Shown piece after piece: positions 23,034-33,977 of a stretch of 64,000 nt of DNA. Within the stretch, counting starts at the first letter, position 1; each line of letters opens with the position of its first letter. The position numbers and the translations under genes were made by a program. The stretch covers positions 22,151,434 through 22,215,433 of the forward strand of contig JBBCBC010000021.1 of assembly GCA_037126765.1 (NCBI GenBank), written 5' to 3'. Source of the stretch: Stenogyne calaminthoides. Lineage: Eukaryota > Streptophyta > Magnoliopsida > Lamiales > Lamiaceae. The notes beneath the pieces were generated by a model that saw nothing but the letters and a program-made list of their open reading frames with translations, had not been told where the DNA came from and ran no database searches.

Positions 23034-24560
23034 TGTTGGGATATTTTAGTTTTGATGAATTATGCCAAAACATTATCAACTTGTGTTATTAAAGCTAATC
23101 TACAGATAACAAGTTGAGAGGGAACGAGAGACCAAGTTGAGGGGGAACTCATGGAATCAGACGAAGATGATCGAGATCAGATGAGGATGCAGATAAGACT
23201 GATCGAGATCAGATGAGTAAGATGAGTTCCGGAGTTAACTATTGAGCTGAGCAAAATCAGAAGAAAAGAAAAGCTAAGCCAGCTGATCAAAAGAATCAGA
23301 AGTGACCAGATCAGATGACCAGATATGGAAGAGGAGGTTCTTTAGTCGAAGAGGAAATAGATGAGATCGACGAGATCGACGGCGTGATCGAGATCAGATA
23401 AGATAACCAGATACAACTAAACTGATATGCTAACCTGATGTACTAATCTGATGCAAATAAACTGATATCTTGACTGATAAGCTATCTTCGATCCGATCGT
23501 GAGCCGATCGATCAAAGTAGAAGAAATCAGAAGAGAAGTCATTGGAACCGAATCATCGACGATAGCTCGAGTGCAAGTGACCTGAGGGTCGGGATATCTG
23601 AAGTCGAAAAAAATTTCAACTCGAAGAAGCCCGAGTGTCAAGATGCCCGATTAGACAAGGTCCGGCAAAGAAGTCTCATCAATCAAGAATCCCTTGAGAC
23701 TCGTAAGATCCTCAAGAATATAATATAAGTAGATTAGATTCGGTGACGTGGAAAAATGAGAGGAAGAAAACAAGCCTGAAAAAGCTGCAGAAGCTACATA
23801 ATATTATGGATTTGAATGTAACTCTATCCAACGGTAACATTTAAATCCACACTATAAATACAAGTTCTTCGTTCATTATTCGTGTGAGAAATGCGTGAAC
23901 CATCGAGCTACATAGCTATATCATCCAACATTTCCACCATAGAACACTGAGCAAGAAATACACGCATATATTCAAGAGTGTTCTACCCTAGATCTAAGCA
24001 CAAATATAATATCCTAAGCTTAGAGAGATTTTCCCATCTATAGCATTGAGGCTAAACAAATGTAAGGGAAAATCTCACCCTAGTTGGACACAAAATAATC
24101 TTTACCCAAACCTAGTGTTAGTTAAGTTTTGTTAAGCAAGGATTGTAAGTTAGTTGGACTAGCTTACTTTCTGGGTGTGAGTGAGAACTCGTTAAACATC
24201 GAAGCAATCCCGTGAGGGAGGGTAGGCAATCCCGTGGAGGGTGATAAGTCCCGAGAGAGTGAGAACTCATTAAACATCTATTGTATCGTGTTGGACTAAC
24301 ACGTAAAACTAAGTCCAGTTGGTTAAGTTGGTGCCCCTGCTGATAGGGAAGAGTGGATGTAGGAGTTGGACTCCGAACCACTATAAAATCGTGTGTTCTT
24401 TACTGCTTTATGTTCTTACTTGCCATATGCATTCGATTATAAGCAAAACACATCACACAGATTTAAAAGCAAAATTTTGGAATCACCATTCCCTCACCCA
24501 TGTTTTATATGCATTACATGATATTTAACGCATTCATGGGTTTTCAAAACGGGACCAACA
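23034..24560 (+). repeat. LTR 2 of the miniature element (1527 bp)
   Basis: Nearly identical to LTR 1 at both ends but strongly different in a patch from about 23310 to 23750. There, words such as ctga and cag of LTR 1 are replaced by cgatc/tcga-type words. Confidence 0.9.
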
Positions 24561-24694
24561 ACTTGTATCAGAGCCGGAGTTCAAAAGTTCACTGTTTTCA
24601 ATGTCACCATCTGAACTGATCTTTTTGAAAAACCCGCTTTCTGTAAAAATGCATATATTTTAATGTTTGGCGTCATTATCAAAAACGGGAAAAT
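24561..24694 (+). other. Internal segment 2
   Basis: 134 bp, homologous to internal segment 1. The primer site reads ttgtatcagagcc (one change from tggtatcagagcc) and the tract reads aaaacgggaaaat. Confidence 0.85.
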
Positions 24695-26222
24695 TGTTGG
24701 GATATTTTAGTTTTGATGAATTATGCCAAAACATTATCAACTTGTGTTATTAAAGATAATCTACAGATAACAAGTTGAGGGGGAACGAGAGAACAAGTTG
24801 AGGGGAAACTCATGGAATCAGACGAAGATGATCGAGATCAGATGAGGCTGCAGATAAGACTGATCGAGATCAGATGAGTAAGATGAGTTCCGGAGTTAAC
24901 TAATGAGCTGAGCAAAATCAGAAGAAAGAAAAGGTAAGCCAGCTGATCAGAAGAATCAGAAGTGACCAGATCAGAAGAGGAGGTTGCTGATCAGAAGAGG
25001 AGCAGATGAGACTGATCTAGATCAGACGTGATCGAGATCAGATAAGATAACCTGATATAACTAAACTGATATGCTAACCTGATGTACTAATCTGATGCAG
25101 ATAAACTGATATCTTGACTGATGTTATAATCGATCCGATCGTGTGAGCCGATCGATCAAAGCAGAAGAAATCGGAGAGAAGTCATCGAAGACAAGTCATC
25201 CAAGTCATGTTCACCGAGAACCGTATCACCGATCGATAGCTTTCGAGTGCAAGTGACTGAGGGTCGATGTCGTCGAAGAGAGTGAACTCAAGAAGTCCGA
25301 AAGGCCAAGATGCCCGACGTATAAGGTCCGGCAAGAGAAGTCTGGTCAATCAAGAATATCAAGACTCGGAAGATCCTCAAGAATATAGCCAAGTAGATTC
25401 AAATTTACATGGACCAATGAGAGGAAGACAACAAGCCTGAAAAAGCTGCATAAGCTACATAATAGTCTGGATTTGAATGTAACTCCATCCAACGGTAACA
25501 TTCAAATCCACACTATAAATACAAGTTCTTCCTTCATTATTCGTGTGAGAAATGCGTGAACCATCGAGCTACATAGCTAAATTATACAGCATTTCCACCA
25601 TAGAACACTGAGCAAGAAATACACGCATATATTCAAGAGTGTTCTATCCTAGATCTAAGCACAAATGTAATATCCTAAGCTTAGAGAGATTTTCCCATCC
25701 TTAGCATTGAGGCTAAACAAATGTAAGGGAAAATCTCACCCTAGTTGGACACCAAACAATCTTTACCCAAACCGAGTGTTAGGTTAAGTTTTGTTAAGCA
25801 AGGATTGTAAGTTAGTTGGACTAGCTTACTTTCTGGGTGTGAGTGAGAACTCGTTAAATATCGAAGCAATCCCGTGAGGGAGGGTAGGCAATCCCGTGGA
25901 GGGTGATAAGTCCCGAGAGAGTGAGAACTCATTAAACATCTATTGTATCGTGTTGGACTAACACGTAAAACTAAGTCCAGTTGGTTAAGTTGGTGCCCCT
26001 ACTGATAGGGAAGAGTGGATGTAGGAGTTGGACTCCGAACCACTATAAAATCGTGTGTTCTTTACTGCTTTATGTTCTTACTTGCCATATGCATTCGATT
26101 ATAAGCAAAACACATCACATAGATTTAAAAGCAAAAATTTGGAATCACCATTCCCTCACCCCTGTTTTATATGCATTACATGATATTTAACGCATTCATG
26201 GGTTTTCAAAACGGGACCAAGG
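24695..26222 (+). repeat. LTR 3 of the miniature element (1528 bp)
   Basis: Third copy. Its last two bases are GG (ggaccaagg) instead of the CA seen in LTR 1 and LTR 2, yet the target duplication CAGTA follows directly. It has the same divergent patch type as LTR 2, near 25110-25400. Confidence 0.85.
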
Positions 26223-27045
26223 CAGTATCTATGTATGAGGCTTGTGAAAGCCCGATCATTCTTTTTCTGCGATCTCGAGTGATCTTGATCCCTAGGATGT
26301 GACCGGCTTCCCCTAAATCCTTCATATCGAACTGTTTCGACAGCCATGGCCTTACGTCTAATAACACCTTTACATCATTTTCGATGAGCAGAATGTCTTC
26401 CACGTATAGTACCAAAAATATCAATGCAGTTCCGTCATGCTATTTATAAACACAACTTTCAAAGTTGTTTTGATCGAAACCGTAGGATTTTATAACTTGA
26501 TCAAAACACTGATTCCAAGCACTGGATGCTTGCTTCAGTCCATAAATAGACTTCCTAAGCTTGCAAACCAGATGCTCTTGGTCTTTTTCAATGAAGCCTT
26601 CGGGTTGTTGCATATAGATTTCTTCGTCAAGATTTCCATTAAGGAAAGCTGTCTTGACGTCCATTTTCCAGATCTCAAAATCTAGGTGCGCAACAATCGA
26701 CAAGAGAATGCGGATGGACTTGTATGGGCGAAAAGGTTTCCTCATAATCGATCCCTTCTTTCTGTGTGTACCCTTTCGCCCTAGTCTTGCTTTAAAGGTT
26801 TCAACCTTTCCGTCCGGTCCCCTTTTTCTCTTGTATACCCACTTGCATCCGATGGGTTTTACCCCATTATGTGGTTCGACTAGCTCCCACACCTTGTTGT
26901 GATCCATTGAACCCATCTCGGCTTCCATTGCTGTTTGCCAAGATTGAGCATCTTTGTCTTGGATCGCCTCGTTGTAGGACCATGGATCTGATTCTTCTGC
27001 GGAGATCAAGTCCGAAGACTCTCCGATCCCCAAGAATCTCTTGGG
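26223..27045 (-). pseudogene. Copia B reverse transcriptase
   Basis: The minus-strand frame 27033-26440 encodes the linker (MGIGESSDLISAEESD) and RT blocks YKRKRGPDGK, MDVKTAFLNGNL and YGLKQASSAW. After a stop near 26437 the same frame continues to 26206 with YVEDILLIEND. The catalytic box is usually YVDD, so one Asp has changed to Glu. Near 26720-26780 two compensating indels give an unrelated stretch (GRKGTHRKKGS) where copia A keeps the family sequence. The gene is cut at 26223 by the miniature element. Confidence 0.85.
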
Positions 27046-28170
27046 TTATCTGACAACCCTTCCACTACGACGAGGTTCCGGTTGTGTAGACGTGACAATT
27101 GGTATATCATTTTGTACAGTTGGCAATGGAGCTGGCCCCCTAAGTTCTTCTAAGGTAATCTCACTTCTAGGCTTTCTACTGTTCATATAGTCTTCTTCCA
27201 AAAATCTAAAGTGAGTACTGATTACCACCTTTTGATCTTCGGGACCATAGAACATGCATCCTTTAGTTCCTTCGGGGTACCCTATGAACATCCTTAATTC
27301 CAAACGTGCATCTAATTTACTGGCTTCCTTGTCTAGCACGTATGCCGGACACCCCCAGATCCTGATGTGTCCGAAACTGGGCTTGCGCCCCATCCACAAT
27401 TCTCTCGGGGTTTTAGGTATCGATTTGGATGGCACTAGGTTCAGAATGTAAGCAGTTGTTTCTAATGCGTAACCCCAGAACGATTTTGGTAAATCCGCAT
27501 AACTCATCATTGGCCTTACCATTTCTAAAAGCATTATATTTCTTCATTCTGCAACCCCATTTTGTTGAGGGGTACAGGGTGCAGTCAACTGGGACGCAAT
27601 CCCCTCTTCCGATAGGTAGTTCAAAAATTCATCGCTGAGGTATTCGCCCCCACGATCAGATCGTAGAAACTTGATAGTCTCTTCCTTTTGATTCTCTGCT
27701 TGAGCCTTAAATTCTTTGAATTTATCAAAGGTCTCAGATTTATGCTTCATTAGGAAAATATATCCGTAGTGTGAGTAATCATCGATAAAAGTAACGAAAT
27801 ACTCGTAGCCACCTCTAGCTTTGATTTGCATTGGACCACACACGTCGGTGTGAACAATTTCTAACACTTCTTTAGCTCTAAGCCCCTTGGCTCCAAATGC
27901 CCTCTTGGTCATTTTACCTTCTAAGCACGATTCGTAAGTCGGAAATGGTTCAATTTGGAGAGACCCCAAAGAACCATCTTGCACCAACCTTTGAATCCTT
28001 TTCGGGTTAATATGACCTAATCTTAGGTGCCAAAGAAGTGTCTCGTTCACGTCAGCAGAACGCTTTCTTTTACATGAAATAGTAGATGTGTTATAGGATG
28101 CATTTTGTGAGTGATGTGCACAGTTAATAATATAGAGATTGTTCCGTAAAGTTCCACGACTGATAATCAC
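27046..28170 (-). pseudogene. Copia B integrase
   Basis: The frame from 28170 encodes the zinc region (LLWHLRLGHINPKRIQ) and the core with HTDVCGP, RSDRGGEYLS and PQQNGVAE. One zinc cysteine is changed (YESC instead of CESC). A TGA stop comes directly after the catalytic Glu at about 27541-27543, the same codon as in copia A. The frame then continues to 27046 with the C-terminal part (FWGYALETTAYILN, GHIRIWGCPAYVLD). A further stop at about 27043 (where copia A reads Gln) separates it from RT. Confidence 0.85.
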
Positions 28171-28394
28171 ATCGTTACGAAAAACAGTAACATGTTTATT
28201 AAAACGAACAGAATATCCATCAACAAAGAGTTTAGAAACATAAATAAGGTTTTTCCAAAAAATAGGAACGTCTATAGAACATCTCTTAAAGTCTTGTCTT
28301 CAAAAGACAGGTGCACTTCTCCCACTGCTTTAGCTGCCACTCTCGTAACATCACCTAGCGTGATGAGGATCTCACTCTCACTAAGTTGTCGGGT
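28171..28394 (-). pseudogene. Copia B protease end
   Basis: This stretch links the protease active site to integrase and corresponds to 31388-31620 in copia A. Here it is out of frame with several stops. Words like ILITLGDVTRVAAKAVGEVH can be read in separate frames. Confidence 0.5.
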
Positions 28395-29337
28395 CTACTT
28401 GAAACCCTGCAATGTGAAACATACATGATCAGTGGATCCCGTATCCAATACCCACGAGTGGGTAGCACACTCCCCTAAACAAGTTTCAACAACTAGTGCG
28501 TGAAAATTACCTTTCTTTCCATTCCTTTTGGGTTTGGAATAGGCCGACCCCCAATGTCCTTTTTCACCGCAGTTGAAGCACTTCCCCTTAGCCGGATTCT
28601 TCACTCCACCTTCCCTCTTCACCTTTCCTTTGCCTTTGGCAACACTCGAGTTAGCTTGGCTTTCGCTTTTGGCTTTCTTATTCCTCTTGCATCCCTTTGG
28701 CCTAGAAGAAGAAGATGGACCAACTGCCGCTAAGGCTTGGCTGCTCTCTCCCAAAATTCCTTCAGCCAAGACAAGAGCTTGCAATCGATCAGGCAAAGTG
28801 AACTTCTGATTTTTCATTTGATAATTTAGCCTGAACTGCTCAAAGCTTTTGGGCAGGGAATGATGTATGAAATCGACCTGTGTCTCGATGTCATATTCAG
28901 CTCCAAGCACCTCGAGTCTGTTGAGGTGAGCCATCATCTGGAGAACATGATCCCTTACGGGTGTTCCCTCCACCATTTTCATAGAGAGCATGTCCCTCAT
29001 GGTGATCTGCTGAGCCACACGGTTTTGATGTTGAAACATCACTTTAAGATTGAGCATGATGTCCGCAGCGGTATGACATTGAAGCCAAGATGGTACACTT
29101 TGCCATTTCGTTAGAACGATCCCAGTCAGCATATTCTTTCTTAACTGTTTTGGTTGACTCGTCAGATGGCTTTTCTGGTTTGGGCGTAGTAAGAACCCAG
29201 TTATGGCTTTGTGCAGTGAGGACAATAGTAAGTTTCCGATACCAATCAACAAAGTTTTCTCCAGTGAGAAGGTTATCTTTCAGTATATTGAACAGTGGAT
29301 TAAAAGGTTGCGACATGATGATACTGAAAATAAACAC
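28395..29337 (-). pseudogene. Copia B gag and protease
   Basis: The gag starts at 29337 or at the inner MSQPFNPLFNILKDN near 29316, with GENFVDWYRKL typical of copia gag N-termini. One frame change near 29050-29090 joins the UBN2-like part (MKMVEGTPVRDHVLQMMAHL, SLPKSFEQFRLNY). It is followed by a basic region, a zinc knuckle (CFNCGEKGHWGSAY, last Cys changed to Tyr) and the protease active site WVLDTGSTDHVC near 28440-28475. Another frame change follows before integrase. Confidence 0.85.
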
Positions 29338-30682
29338 ACATTTCGTATCAATATACGGATCAACACAAAATTAAATCACATAATTCGATCACATGATTCA
29401 TATTAAAATCTCAAAAAAATATGAACATGCATCAGCCAACATCTCAAAACAGATTTAAATGAGCCTCGTGGGAGGGTCATCATTTAAATCACATTCAAGC
29501 AGGTTACAAACAAGAACAGTTACAAACCTTTAATTTCAAAGAAAATTAATAGTCGGCTCCCACTTGTCCAATATAAAATTGACAGGGACTTCGGTGAAGT
29601 ATATGAATATCAATTTTATACCTAAGTAATAACCATGATTAAATATAGAATTACTACATCGTTTTGATCGAGCCTCGTGGGAGGGTCATCGTCGCCACTG
29701 ATAATAATTCACAATCATCCTTTTTGGGAATTTATTCATGTGAAAACTATCTTTTGACCGTCCCGTAGGGGAATTTCTCCAAAAGATTCCACAAATAAAT
29801 AAATCATGGAGGTCAAAATTAATTTGATTCAAAACCAAATTAATTATCAAAATATACTTAGTAATTTTTAAGTTTGAGATTTTTCGTTGGGCAATTCTCA
29901 TGCAAACACATTTAAACAAATTAAATAAAGCACAAGAAAATACGACAACAATATATCAAGCAAAGCAGAAAATAAACACATTGGACACAAATTATCCAAC
30001 TGTCATGGTTTGATTTTCCTTGGCTTGATCTTGAAGAAACGCCGTCTTGAATTTCTCCCACTCGTTCGTCTCAAAAAAATTCATCTCGAAGCGCCACGCC
30101 AAGCAGCTCGCAGCCAGAATGCACGCCCGCATCTAGCCGGCCGCTTGGCCAAGCGATCACGCCCGTGCGCCTAGGCAGCATTCCTTGCGCGGGCTGCCCG
30201 TCGCTTGCATCCGTCTCGCTTCCGCCATCCACGCTGACGGACTAAGCGTCTACCGTCTTGCGCCACCCACCCACTCGGTGACGTCGTCCAGCGCACATAC
30301 ATACAGTTTCCTCCTCATCGCACGTTTATTTGGCGACGCCGCCAACGCATCGTTCCGGATCCATTTTAATTCCTCGCCTCCGTCTTCGTCTTCGATCAAG
30401 TTATAATTTATTTAACGAAAAATAAATACACCTTAAATTTAGATTAGTCTATTACATTGAACAAATCAAATAACCTAATCTACTCGTGGATTTTCTCATG
30501 AAAAACAAATTCGAACGAGTCGAATTAAAAAACATTCATTCATACGCATGAAAATTAAACACATTAAATACCATGACAATTGAATACCTGCAAAACAGAT
30601 CTAGCAATTCTACTATACAATTTCCATTTAATGTCCAACAATAATTTAAATAACAATTTAAAAGTCAGAGCTCGAAACCAGA
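29338..30682 (-). other. Copia B leader (5' untranslated region)
   Basis: About 1.35 kb between primer site and gag, non-coding. The words gagcctcgtgggagggtcatc occur twice (near 29461 and 29670). A GC-rich island lies at about 30080-30380 in an otherwise AT-rich region. The same arrangement is present in copia A at 32650-33977, so the leader is a conserved part of the family, possibly for RNA packaging or translation. Confidence 0.65.
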
Positions 30683-30694
30683 GCTCTGATACCA
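30683..30694 (-). other. Primer binding site of copia B
   Basis: Minus-strand tggtatcagagc lies two bases inside the 5' LTR end. It is a perfect match to the tRNA-iMet primer site common in plant copia elements. Confidence 0.9.
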
Positions 30695-30696
30695 GT

Positions 30697-31387
30697 TGTT
30701 GGGGAATTATGGGTGCCCGGATCTATTTGAGATGATTTTAAATACATATTCAAATTAAATAATTAATTACTAACATGAATTAATCCTAAATTAATTCAAC
30801 ATAATAATTAAACAACATGCATACACGTAATTCACGTAAATCCTAAACATGCGGAACTAGGAGTTACGAGATTACATACATGTTGTAGAGACAACCGTTG
30901 AGACGATGGATCAACCCAAAGTACCTTCCCAAATATGTCCCAAAGTCCACGAACGTAACCCGGTGGGAGTATTCGCACGAACGATTTTAACAAGAGAGAA
31001 AACAAAAAATATTATGCTACCACCTTTGTGGATTTCTAATATTTCTAATATTCAGCGCACCTAAATGCTCTAGTGTAATCCCTTGGTCAAGACAAGCCAA
31101 TTTGGGTCTTACACTTCAACCTTTCATGATGGTTTGTTCATTTTCATCTGGGTTGTGAATTTGTACTTAATTACGAGGTGCTGTTAATTTGATCTTCAGT
31201 GATCTGATATTACCAAATTAACTACAACGTAATACGTACTGACTTATTGAACGGGTTTGCAATAAATATATATAACATTCATTCATATTTAATGCAACAA
31301 TGATTAATAGTTTATTTAAGTAAATAAATAAGAAAATTCAGTTTGGTTATACAAAGTAAAAGCATATTTTTCAGTATAACCCCAACA
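30697..31387 (-). repeat. 5' LTR of copia B (691 bp, internally deleted)
   Basis: Begins tgttggggaattatgggtgcc and ends ccccaaca. About 1 kb present in the 3' LTR (roughly 19110-20130) is missing; the join lies in the repeated word ttctaatatt near 31033-31055. The lost part includes the TATA region. Confidence 0.9.
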
Positions 31388-31745
31388 GTGTGCACAGTTA
31401 ATAATATAGAGATTGTTCCGTAAAGTTCCATGACAGATAATCACATCGTTACGAAAAAAAGTAACATGTTTATTAAAACGAACAAAATATCCATCAATAA
31501 ATAGTTTAGAAACTGAAATAAGGTTTTTCCAAAAAATGGGAACATAAAGAATATCTCTTAAAATTAAAAACTGGTCTCCAAAAGACAGGTGCACGTCTTC
31601 CACTGCTTCAGCTGCCACTCTCGTAGCATTGCCTAGCGTGATGAGGATCTCACTTCCACTAAGTTGTCAGGTCCGCTTGAACCCCTGTAACGTGAAACAA
31701 ACATGATCAGTGGATCCCGTATCGACTACCCACGAATGGGCATGT
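31388..31745 (-). pseudogene. Copia A protease
   Basis: The minus strand near 31700-31725 reads a DTG active site within WVVDTGSTDHVCFTLQGFK. A stop follows, then ITLGNATRVAAEAVEDVHL, and a frame from 31618 that encodes ILYVPIFWKNLISVSKLF and TLRNNLYIINCAH. At 31388 the gene is split by copia B and resumes at 18763. Confidence 0.8.
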
Positions 31746-31759
31746 ACTCCGCCAAATAA

Positions 31760-32620
31760 GTTTCAACAACTAGTGAGTGAGAATTACCTTTCTTTCCATT
31801 CCTTTTGGGATTGGGACAGGCTGACCTCTAATGTCCTTCTTCACCGCACTTGAAATATTTTTCTTTCGGTTTCTTTTGGACCTTTAGCCAACTGGCCTTC
31901 TCACCCTTTTTCTTAGTGGCCTTACTTTGGATCGGACCATTTATCTTCTCAACGATCTTACCCACCATTGGCCTAGATCTTGAGAGAAGTTTCTTAGTCA
32001 CCAAAGCTTCGTCTTCTTGTCCCAAATGTTTCTCTATCGTCTCCAAGATTTCTTGTAGAGTATCCATGGTAAACATGTGATCACTCATCACAAAACCACA
32101 GTAGAACTCATTAAAACACCTTGGAAGAGTTAGGAACAAGAATTCGATCTGAGCCTCATCACAGTACCGAGTACCGTGGTAAGCAAGTTTCTCAAAATCG
32201 CGTCTGATCTTGAGAATGTGATCCCTCGTGGGCGTTCCTTCGATCATTTTTAGCTTTTCCACACCATTTTGATGAGACTCTTTGGTCATATTGCTCTCTG
32301 AGGAAAACATTTCCTCAAGACTTTGTACAATTTCCGCAGCCGAATCAACCCCCTCATGAATGAGTCTCAAATCATCAGACAGTGAAGTCAAGATTACGAG
32401 TTTCATTGATTCGTTTGCTTGCTCCCAGATTTCGTACATACATCTTTCTGCACTTGATGACCTTTGAGTTGGTTTTTCAGGTTTTTGCCCAGCAAGAACC
32501 CATTGATGATTTTATGCAGTGAGGACAAAATACATATTACGTTTCCAAATGTCATAGTTTTCACAAGTGAGTTGGTGTTATTTGAGCATATATTTCAGTG
32601 GATTAAAAGGTTATGACATG
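31760..32620 (-). pseudogene. Copia A gag (divergent from that of copia B)
   Basis: The frame 32439-31828 encodes a UBN2-type capsid part (LTSLSDDLRLIHEGVDSAAE, KMIEGTPTRDHILKIRRDF) and a Lys-rich tail. The zinc knuckle YFKCGEEGH is followed by a stop where the family has Trp. The N-terminal part at 32440-32620 (LTCENYDIWKRNMYFVLTA) is readable with stops. Similarity to the gag of copia B is visible but low, while the rest of the two elements is nearly the same. Confidence 0.75.
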
Positions 32621-33977
32621 ATGAAACTGAAAATAAACATATATCTTGTGTCAATATCCGGATCAACACAAAGAAAATCACATAATTCGATCACATGATT
32701 CATATTGAAATCTCAAAAAAAAAATGAACATGCATCAGCCAACATCTCAAAACAGATTTAAATGAGCCTCGTGGGAGGGTCATCATTTAAATCACATTTA
32801 AGCAGGTTACAAACAATTACAGTTAAAAACCTTTAATTTAAAAATTAATAGTCGGCTCCCACTTGACCAATATAAAATTGATAGGGACTTCGGTGAAGTA
32901 TATGCATATCAATTTTATACCTAAGTAATAACCATGATTAAATACAGAATTACTACTTTGTTTTGAACGAGCCTCGTTGGAGGGACATTGTCGCCACTAA
33001 TAATGATTCACAATCATCCTTTTGGGAATTTATTCATGTGAAAACTATCTTTTGACCGTCCCGTAGGGGAATTTCTCCAAAAGATTTCACAAATAAATAA
33101 ATCATGGAGGTCAAAATTAATTCGATTCAAAACCAAATTAATTATTAAAACATACTTAGTAATTTTTTGAGTTTGAGATTTTTCGTTGAGCAATTCTCAT
33201 GCAAACACATTTCAACAAATTAAATAAAGCATAAGAAACAAAACAACAATAAATCAAGCAAAGCAAAAAATAAACACATTGGGCACATATTATCCAACTG
33301 TGATGGTTTGATTTTTCTTGGCTTGATCTTGAAGAAACACCGTCTTGAATTTCTCCCACTCGTTCGTCTCGAAAAAAAATTCCATCCTTTGAATGCCACG
33401 CCATGGCGGCGACTCATGATCGGGATGCACGCCCAAGATCCGCCGGCTACTTGGCCGAGTGATCGCACCAAGCGCCTAAGCGCATCGCCACAAGACGCTC
33501 TTCACGGGTCTCACGAGGCACCACGCGTGCCGTACGCCTTCATGCCTCGGCCGCCACTTTCGCCCATGCTCGTCCAAATACCGCCATGCGCTTTAAGCGC
33601 GATCTGCCCCCGAAAACTTTGTCCACATAGCGACATCCGCGTCATCGCGTGCCTCCTCCTTGCACGTTTAGCGATGCACGTCACCCACTTACGGTTCCGG
33701 ATCCGTTTTAATTTCTCGTCTCCCTCTTCGTCTTCGATCAGGTTATAATTTATTTAACAAAAAATAAATACACCTTAAATCTAGACTAGTCTATTACACT
33801 TGAACAAATCAAAATAACCTAATCTACTGAAAAAACAATTTTCTCAAAAAACCAAAATTCATACGCATGGAAATTAAACATATTAAATACCATGACAATT
33901 GGAAACCATTCATTCATAGCAATTCTATGGAAATTTAAACAACATAATTTAAATAACCATTTAAAAAATTGGATACA
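32621..33977 (-). other. Copia A leader with lost primer site
   Basis: Homologous to the leader of copia B, with the twice-repeated gagcctcg word (32764 and 32969) and a GC-rich island at 33390-33720. Next to the 5' LTR, where copia B has the primer site, only ggatacata remains; about 25 bp were lost. Confidence 0.65.

Larger units (their letters stand above)
21388..26222 (+). mobile_element. Miniature LTR element: three LTRs, two tiny internal segments
   Basis: Three direct copies of an approximately 1.52-kb LTR (21388-22897, 23034-24560, 24695-26222) are separated by internal segments of 136 bp and 134 bp. Each internal segment begins with a tRNA-iMet primer site and ends with a polypurine tract. 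There is no coding sequence. The array is flanked by the perfect 5-bp duplication CAGTA (21383-21387, 26223-26227) and is inserted in the RT of copia B, in the opposite orientation. The structure is that of a non-autonomous terminal-repeat element that underwent LTR-LTR recombination or multimer insertion. The words next to the primer site and tract resemble those of SIRE-type elements, which may be its parent (inference). Confidence 0.9.
18764..31387 (-). mobile_element. Copia B, complete element nested in copia A
   Basis: Complete minus-strand element with termini TGTTGGG..CCCAACA and a perfect GTGTG target duplication (18759-18763 and 31388-31392). Its insertion splits copia A between protease and integrase. 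LTRs: 18764-20465 (3') and 30697-31387 (5', with a large deletion). Own sequence: 18764-21387 and 26223-31387; the middle is the miniature LTR element. LTR, leader and pol are close to those of copia A, but gag is not. Confidence 0.9.
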
